A DNA stretch of 42,763 nucleotides. It comes from a virus. Positions 38,920 to 42,763 of this stretch are shown here, in pieces (position 1 is the first letter of the stretch; each line of letters opens with the position of its first letter). The notes beneath the pieces are model-generated. The model was given only the letters and a program-made list of their open reading frames with translations, was not told the DNA's origin and did not search any database. The DNA lies in IMG/VR virus record IMGVR_UViG_3300010883_008028, positions 1-42,763 of that record. One strand, 5' to 3'. A program made the translations under genes and the position numbers.

Positions 38920-39837
38920 ATGGATGAAGCTCATAACTTTATAGTTACAGGTGGATGCGGATTTATCGGTTCGCATTTGGTAGAGGCATTGGTCTTACAC
39001 GGACAGAATGTTTTAGTAATCGATGATATGCGTAAAGGTGATTACAAGATAGACTACAAGAATGTAGAGTATCTCCACCAAGATGTTGCCACTGCAATCC
39101 CGATAGGAAAATACGATGCAGTATTTCATTTAGCTGCAACACCCAGAATTCGTTATTCTCAAACAGACCCCTTTGGTACAATTACAAATAACATTAATTC
39201 AACTATGGTAGTTGCCGAGTATGCGAGAAGAGAAGGAATCCCCTTGTTTTTCGCTGCCTCTTCTAGTACCCAGTTTGTTCACCACCAATCAAACCCATAC
39301 ACGTTCTCCAAGACTGTCAGTGAGGAAATCTTACAACTATACCATGAACAATATGGTCTTGATTATCACATGATGTTTTTCTATAATGTGTATGGGCCAA
39401 GAGAGGCTGACTACGGTGAGTACAGTACCGTTGTTCGGGCATTTAAGAAATGCGTGGAAACCGGAAAACCGCTCAGGGTATTTGGTAGTGGTAATAAAAC
39501 ACGCGACTTCACACATATCCATGATGTTGTAGATGGTATGATAAAACTGTTGACCACAAAGAACAAACCAAGAGAAGTCCATTTTGGTTCTGGAAACCCT
39601 CACAGTATACTGGAGATTGCAAACGCATTTAACCACTCCAAGATACACGAGTTTGATAAGCCAGGCGAGGCAGAGGCGACAGAGTGTTTGAGTCCTTATA
39701 TCGAATCTCAGTATGACGTTATTCGATATATTGAGAATTGGAAGAATGATTTTGATGAAGAAAAGATTTTAAGAAATATAGATAACGAATTTAATAATGT
39801 GGATGAGAAGTATGCCAAAATTGATAGTAGACAATGA
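38920..39837 (+). CDS. NAD-dependent sugar epimerase/dehydratase (extended SDR)
   Basis: A 305-residue extended SDR. NAD motif TGGCGFIGSH (residues 10–19), HLAATPRI (70–77), SSS at 113–115, and the catalytic YTFSK (Tyr and Lys, 127–131), followed by YNVYGPRE and FTHIHDVVDGM. It belongs to the UDP-glucose 4-epimerase/dehydratase type acting on sugar nucleotides. It may supply a sugar for the glycosyltransferases encoded further left. It has no good ribosome-binding site and follows the hydrolase by one base, so translation is likely coupled. It overlaps the gp33 gene at its end. Confidence 0.82.
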   Translation: MDEAHNFIVTGGCGFIGSHLVEALVLHGQNVLVIDDMRKGDYKIDYKNVEYLHQDVATAIPIGKYDAVFHLAATPRIRYSQTDPFGTITNNINSTMVVAEYARREGIPLFFAASSSTQFVHHQSNPYTFSKTVSEEILQLYHEQYGLDYHMMFFYNVYGPREADYGEYSTVVRAFKKCVETGKPLRVFGSGNKTRDFTHIHDVVDGMIKLLTTKNKPREVHFGSGNPHSILEIANAFNHSKIHEFDKPGEAEATECLSPYIESQYDVIRYIENWKNDFDEEKILRNIDNEFNNVDEKYAKIDSRQ

Positions 39838-40102
39838 TATGCAAAAGACCGAAACAGTAAGTGACCAATTCCTTATTACTAAGGAGTTTAAGAGTTCCTC
39901 CGATTTTTCCCAACATATAGAAAAGAAAGCCGTCAGTGGTGGAAACTATATTGATGTTCTCGTAGAGTATTGTACGAAGAATGGAATAGAAATCGAGAGT
40001 GTTAAGAAACTCCTTACTGCCTCCCTGAAAGAAAAAATCAAAGCAGAAGCAATAGACCTCAATTTGGTCAAAGGTGAGAAGTCCTGTAAGTTGCCACTGT
40101 GA
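39812..40102 (+). CDS. 33: Late transcription coactivator, T4 gp33-like
   Basis: A 96-residue acidic/helical protein. The block QFLITKEFKSSSDFSQHIEKKA…YIDVLVEYCTKNGIEIESVKKLLTASLKEKIKAEAIDLNL matches the marine-myovirus form of gp33, which links the sliding clamp to late RNA polymerase. Its place directly before gp59 and gp32 is the T4 order. The start is uncertain: 39797, 39812 and 39839 are in-frame ATGs; 39812 has GGATGAGAAG just before it and 39839 lies right after the epimerase stop. The gene's presence fits the TATAAATA late promoters. Confidence 0.72.
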   Translation: MPKLIVDNDMQKTETVSDQFLITKEFKSSSDFSQHIEKKAVSGGNYIDVLVEYCTKNGIEIESVKKLLTASLKEKIKAEAIDLNLVKGEKSCKLPL

Positions 40103-40677
40103 TGGAACCCTTTGAAGTTTACAAACTGTACCTTGCTATTAAACTTCACTTCACTACCAAGTCGTATGATGTAGTAAAGTACAAGGGGAAAGTCAGAGTC
40201 AAACAAGAAACCTTTCAGAAACGCAAAGACATGGTTTCCATAAAGAAGTTGGCTAGGGATTATAAACGCGAAGAGATTATTGATTTCTTAGTGGCTAATT
40301 TTGTCTCTGGTGAAAGATGGGGTGGAATGTTCGATGTAGGGGCATCCAAACGATACGAAGATTGGAAGATAAAAAAGACACAACGGGAATATCTTTTCAA
40401 GGGAGATGTTTCAAAGATACTACTGGAGATGGAGATACAGAAAGTTTCGCCTTTTTATGAAATAAATGGAAAACAGGGCTTGACTTTTCGTCTGTACTAT
40501 GGTAGAATGATCAACATTGAGACTCTTGTTATATTAGATAAGATTTTCAATTTTGTAGGGGAGACTGACGATATTTTATTAGAAGATGTTGTACTACTAG
40601 TGAAGAAGTATCGTCCGTTTCTAAGAGTGACTGACACTATGCGTGAAGTCGCAAAACAGCTTGCTCAACCTGTATAA
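40102..40677 (+). CDS. 59: Loader of DNA helicase, T4 gp59-like
   Basis: A 191-residue protein. The N-terminus VYKLYLAIKLHFTTKSYDVVKYKGKVRVKQETFQKRKD parallels T4 gp59 (VYKLYLMIKQH, KYDVIKYN, QKRRD). The C-terminal helices are more divergent. gp59 loads the gp41 helicase on gp32-coated forks and on recombination intermediates. Start at ATG 40102 overlaps the gp33 stop (TGATG); an in-frame GTG lies three bases upstream. Length is close to that of T4 gp59 (217 residues). Its end contains a promoter at 40480 for the genes downstream. Confidence 0.82.
   Translation: MEPFEVYKLYLAIKLHFTTKSYDVVKYKGKVRVKQETFQKRKDMVSIKKLARDYKREEIIDFLVANFVSGERWGGMFDVGASKRYEDWKIKKTQREYLFKGDVSKILLEMEIQKVSPFYEINGKQGLTFRLYYGRMINIETLVILDKIFNFVGETDDILLEDVVLLVKKYRPFLRVTDTMREVAKQLAQPV
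40480..40508 (+). promoter_or_regulatory. Internal early-type promoter upstream of gp32
   Basis: TTGACT at 40480–40485, 17-base spacer starting TTTCGT, TAGAAT at 40503–40508 followed by GATC. It lies inside the gp59 gene and is close to the 14473 promoter in its -35 region. Confidence 0.6.
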
Positions 40678-40680
40678 ATA
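40673..40680 (+). promoter_or_regulatory. Possible late promoter motif
   Basis: TATAAATAGG over the gp59 stop codon, the same ten bases as the minus-strand late promoter at 14526. A transcript from it would start near 40687, past the ribosome-binding site of the next gene, so it would more usefully serve gp32. Confidence 0.4.
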
Positions 40681-40692
40681 GGAGTGTACATT

Positions 40693-40878
40693 ATGATGAG
40701 TGAGTCAAATATTTCCAACGATAGAGATAGACGTATTAGGAGAGTTCCTAGTGATAATAAAACTAGACTTGACAAATACAAACATCTTATCTATGATGAG
40801 GAGGTATATGAGTCTGATGAATTCATGGATGATTTAGACAAAAAAAGTAAAATACAACGCAAACAGAAACCAAACTAA
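40693..40878 (+). CDS. Small acidic/basic protein between gp59 and gp32
   Basis: A 61-residue charged protein starting MMSESNISNDRDRRIRR, with EEVYESDEFMDDLDKKSKIQRKQKPN at the end. I do not recognise it. GGAG at 40681–40684 supports the ATG at 40693; an upstream in-frame GTG at 40684 lies within the ribosome-binding site. The charge pattern suggests a disordered partner of replication proteins. A TTGACA-N17-TATGAT element lies inside it (40769). Confidence 0.6.
   Translation: MMSESNISNDRDRRIRRVPSDNKTRLDKYKHLIYDEEVYESDEFMDDLDKKSKIQRKQKPN
40769..40797 (+). promoter_or_regulatory. Possible second promoter for gp32
   Basis: TTGACA at 40769–40774, 17-base spacer, TATGAT at 40792–40797. It fits the -35/-10 spacing exactly but lacks the YTGC element after the -35, so it may be a chance match in the coding sequence. 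Confidence 0.4.
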
Positions 40879-40879
40879 C

Positions 40880-40892
40880 GGGGATGCTCCCC
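40880..40892 (+). promoter_or_regulatory. Hairpin in the gp32 leader
   Basis: GGGGA/TCCCC around TGC, 32 bases before the gp32 ATG. T4 gene 32 is autoregulated through its leader, so this stem may have a comparable role; alternatively it is an RNA-processing site. There is no T tract, so it is not a standard terminator. Confidence 0.4.
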
Positions 40893-40923
40893 AACACAAT
40901 GCATACTACGGAGAACAAATAAT

Positions 40924-41847
40924 ATGTCATTTAATTCAATAGAAGATCTACGCAAGTCGCGTGGCAACATGGACACTCTCATGTCTCAAGTCGAGAAGAT
41001 GTCTGCTACCAATACTCAGTCGAAAGACGATGGTAACGAATGGAAACCAACGGTTGACCAAGCTGGCAATGGGTACGCTGTAATCCGATTCCTGCCTCCA
41101 GCAAAAGGTGAAGAAATTTACTGGGCAAGACTCTGGACACATGGATTCCAAGGGCCAACGGGTAAGTGGTATATCGAAAACTCTCTTACAACACTACAAC
41201 AACAAGACCCTGTTTCTGAATTGAACAGTGAATTGTGGAATAGTGGTGTTGAGTCTAATAAGGATGTTGCTCGTAAACAAAAACGCCGACAGTCTTTCTA
41301 TTCCAACATTGTTGTTGTGAAAGATCCTTCCAACCCTGCGAACGAAGGTAATGTTTATCTTTATCGTTATGGTAAGAAAATCTTTGATAAGATTCAAGAC
41401 TTATTGAAACCCGAATTTGAAGACGAGACTCCAGTAAATCCTTTTGATTTCTGGGAAGGTCGTAACTTTAAACTGAAGATTCGCCAAGTTGAAGGATTCC
41501 GAAACTATGACAAGTCAGAGTTCGAGCAAAACGCATCGCCAGTCGCTGCTGATGATGCGATAGAAGCATTGTGGGCAAATCAAAACTCTCTCCAAGAGAT
41601 TGTTGACCCTGCCAACTTCAAGTCTTATGATGAACTCAAGACTAAGTTGAACATGGTTCTTCATGGTGCAAGTCGCGTCCCACCCACTATTGCCTCTCAA
41701 ACAGGTGATATTGAGGATGACATATTTGCACAGAAGACAGTCATGCCGACTGCTGAAACATCTGTAGTATCGAATGTTTTAGATAGTGGTAAGACTGATG
41801 ATGATGATGCAATGTCCTACTTTGCGAAACTCGCTGACGATAGTTAA
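40924..41847 (+). CDS. 32: Single-stranded DNA-binding protein, T4 gp32-like
   Basis: A 307-residue ssDNA-binding protein. The basic N-terminal arm (LRKSRGNMDTLMSQVEKM), the OB-fold core (GYAVIRFLPPAKGEEIYWARLWTHGFQGPTGKWYIENSLTTL; KQKRRQSFYSNIVVVKDPSNPANEGNVYLYRYGKKIFDKI; NPFDFWEGRNFKLK) and the acidic C-terminal tail (DDDDAMSYFAKLADDS) correspond to T4 gp32. The zinc-coordinating cysteines of T4 gp32 are absent; no cysteine is seen in this protein, so the subdomain must be held otherwise, as in other marine relatives. It coats ssDNA in replication, recombination and repair. A terminator follows at 41870. Confidence 0.92.
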   Translation: MSFNSIEDLRKSRGNMDTLMSQVEKMSATNTQSKDDGNEWKPTVDQAGNGYAVIRFLPPAKGEEIYWARLWTHGFQGPTGKWYIENSLTTLQQQDPVSELNSELWNSGVESNKDVARKQKRRQSFYSNIVVVKDPSNPANEGNVYLYRYGKKIFDKIQDLLKPEFEDETPVNPFDFWEGRNFKLKIRQVEGFRNYDKSEFEQNASPVAADDAIEALWANQNSLQEIVDPANFKSYDELKTKLNMVLHGASRVPPTIASQTGDIEDDIFAQKTVMPTAETSVVSNVLDSGKTDDDDAMSYFAKLADDS

Positions 41848-41869
41848 TATCTAGTGGTGTAATGCTATT

Positions 41870-41905
41870 GGGGGGCGTCCATAAATATAGGGCGTCCCCT
41901 TTTTT
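41870..41905 (+). terminator. Rho-independent terminator after gp32
   Basis: Seven-pair stem GGGGGCG/CGTCCCC (one G·T) with a further CC/GG pair inside, followed by six T residues (41900–41905). The loop contains CATAAATA, close to a late promoter. Confidence 0.88.
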
Positions 41906-41917
41906 ATGTGGTAAATT

Positions 41918-42763
41918 ATGGATGTAATTATATTCGGCGGCCAGTTAGAAGACATCGCTGGGTCAATAGATAAGAAATTCGATTCTAAGAACATATCAAT
42001 TAGACGGTCTTCTGGCGGGCATAAGATTGCCACGTTTCTGCGGCAGAATGGATATGAAGTCGATGTAGTAGATTATGTCCACCGATGGACAATAGAACAA
42101 CTCAAAGAGTATCTTGAACCAAGGGCAAAGACATGTAAGTTTTTTGGTTTTGGTTCAACATTCTTTTTAGACAGCCCCATTGTTATGGAACTGATTGCGT
42201 GGTTGAAAAAAGAATACCCACACATACCACTCGTAGCTGGCAGTCAAAATGATAGTATGCGTAGTCTCAATGTAGATTGGTATATCTATGGTTACGGCGA
42301 ATATGCCATATTGGAATTGTTGAAACACTTTGAGGGTGGGCCAGAACCTACTCACATACTCAATACAATAAATGCATACACCAAGTACAAGTCTTATCCC
42401 AAAGATGATTTAACAGTAACTTACCAAGAGAATGATTTCATACAACCCAGAGAAATAACTTTGATAGAGTTTGCTCGTGGATGTAAGTTCAAATGTAAGT
42501 TTTGTAGTTTTCCTATTCTGGGGGTGAAGGGTGATTACTCAAGAACCGCGCAGAGTGTTTATGATGAGATGTCAGAGAACTATGACAAGTGGGGTACTGA
42601 ACATTATATTGTGTTGGACGAAACCTTCAATGATAGCAGCGAGAAGATTCAGAAGTTTGCTGATGTCATAGAGAAACTTCCCTTCCAACCAAAGATGACT
42701 GCCTATATCAGAGGAGATTTGATTGCCTCTAAACCAAGGGATTGGGACAACCTAATACGAATG
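41918..42763 (+). CDS. B12-binding-like radical SAM protein (cut by the right edge)
   Basis: At least 282 residues, open to the end of the window. The N-terminal part (about 1–145) resembles the cobalamin-binding Rossmann domain of B12-type radical SAM enzymes (MDVIIFGGQ, helix KIATFLRQNGYEVDVVDY, VAGSQ, IYGYGEYAILELL), but the D-x-H-x-x-G cobalamin motif is not seen. The core motif is CKFKCKFC (Cys189, 193, 196) with FARG before it, then DETFNDSSEKI. It is not a close relative of the seven proteins at 17929–28386 because it lacks their N-terminal SPASM-like region. It is separated from gp32 by a strong terminator, so it starts a new unit. Confidence 0.8.
   Translation, partial: MDVIIFGGQLEDIAGSIDKKFDSKNISIRRSSGGHKIATFLRQNGYEVDVVDYVHRWTIEQLKEYLEPRAKTCKFFGFGSTFFLDSPIVMELIAWLKKEYPHIPLVAGSQNDSMRSLNVDWYIYGYGEYAILELLKHFEGGPEPTHILNTINAYTKYKSYPKDDLTVTYQENDFIQPREITLIEFARGCKFKCKFCSFPILGVKGDYSRTAQSVYDEMSENYDKWGTEHYIVLDETFNDSSEKIQKFADVIEKLPFQPKMTAYIRGDLIASKPRDWDNLIRM

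Overview
The window reads as part of a large, virulent, T4-like (tailed, contractile-type) marine phage genome. Evidence is a gp33–gp59–gp32 replication/late-transcription block in the T4 gene order, a PhoH-like ATPase, a MazG-like pyrophosphohydrolase, an MGME1-like exonuclease, a SleB-type lytic hydrolase, T4-type late promoter motifs (TATAAATA), very tight gene packing with ATGA/TAATG overlaps, and many tiny genes of families common in marine myoviruses. No photosynthesis genes, integrase or repressor were seen. A circularly permuted (two-piece) tmRNA gene of the kind known from alphaproteobacteria hints at an alphaproteobacterial host, but that is inference.

Layout. (1) 1–6300: small early genes, mostly on the + strand, driven by a repeated sigma70-like promoter (TTGACA-N17-TATGAT/CATGAT, usually with YTGC just after the -35 and a GATC overlapping the -10). 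A lone putative glycosyltransferase (1685–2755) follows a ~480-base gene-free, hairpin-rich stretch. (2) 6301–8457: a ParB-like protein, then an RNA locus (degenerate tRNA-Gly(UCC), structured region with a pseudoknot) and a small winged-helix gene flanked by imperfect inverted repeats. (3) 8504–14402: a minus-strand late block of probable virion or envelope proteins (two secreted, one with an extreme Asn/Thr repeat), preceded by a late promoter on the minus strand. (4) 14592–36430: one long + strand operon of about 22 kb, starting after an early promoter at 14473. It holds a fatty-acid desaturase, two 2OG-Fe(II) oxygenases, a GNAT, a methyltransferase, two NDP-sugar dehydrogenases, seven paralogous radical SAM enzymes, two glycosyltransferase-like proteins, two SGNH hydrolase-like proteins, a carbamoyltransferase and several unknowns. 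(5) 36502–41847: PhoH, exonuclease, permuted tmRNA, SleB hydrolase, sugar epimerase, gp33, gp59, a small gene and gp32, closed by a strong terminator. (6) 41918 to the right edge: start of an eighth, different radical SAM protein.

How it may work together. The 22-kb operon looks like a phage-borne biosynthesis or modification pathway: sugar-nucleotide oxidation, glycosyl transfer, O-carbamoylation, acyl and methyl transfer, hydroxylation, and an expanded set of radical SAM enzymes whose iron–sulfur SPASM/twitch-like region sits before, not after, the radical SAM core. Its product is unknown; a modified glycan, lipid or peptide on the host or virion surface is the simplest reading. The early promoters, late promoters and the RNA genes with both promoter types fit a T4-like early-to-late switch.
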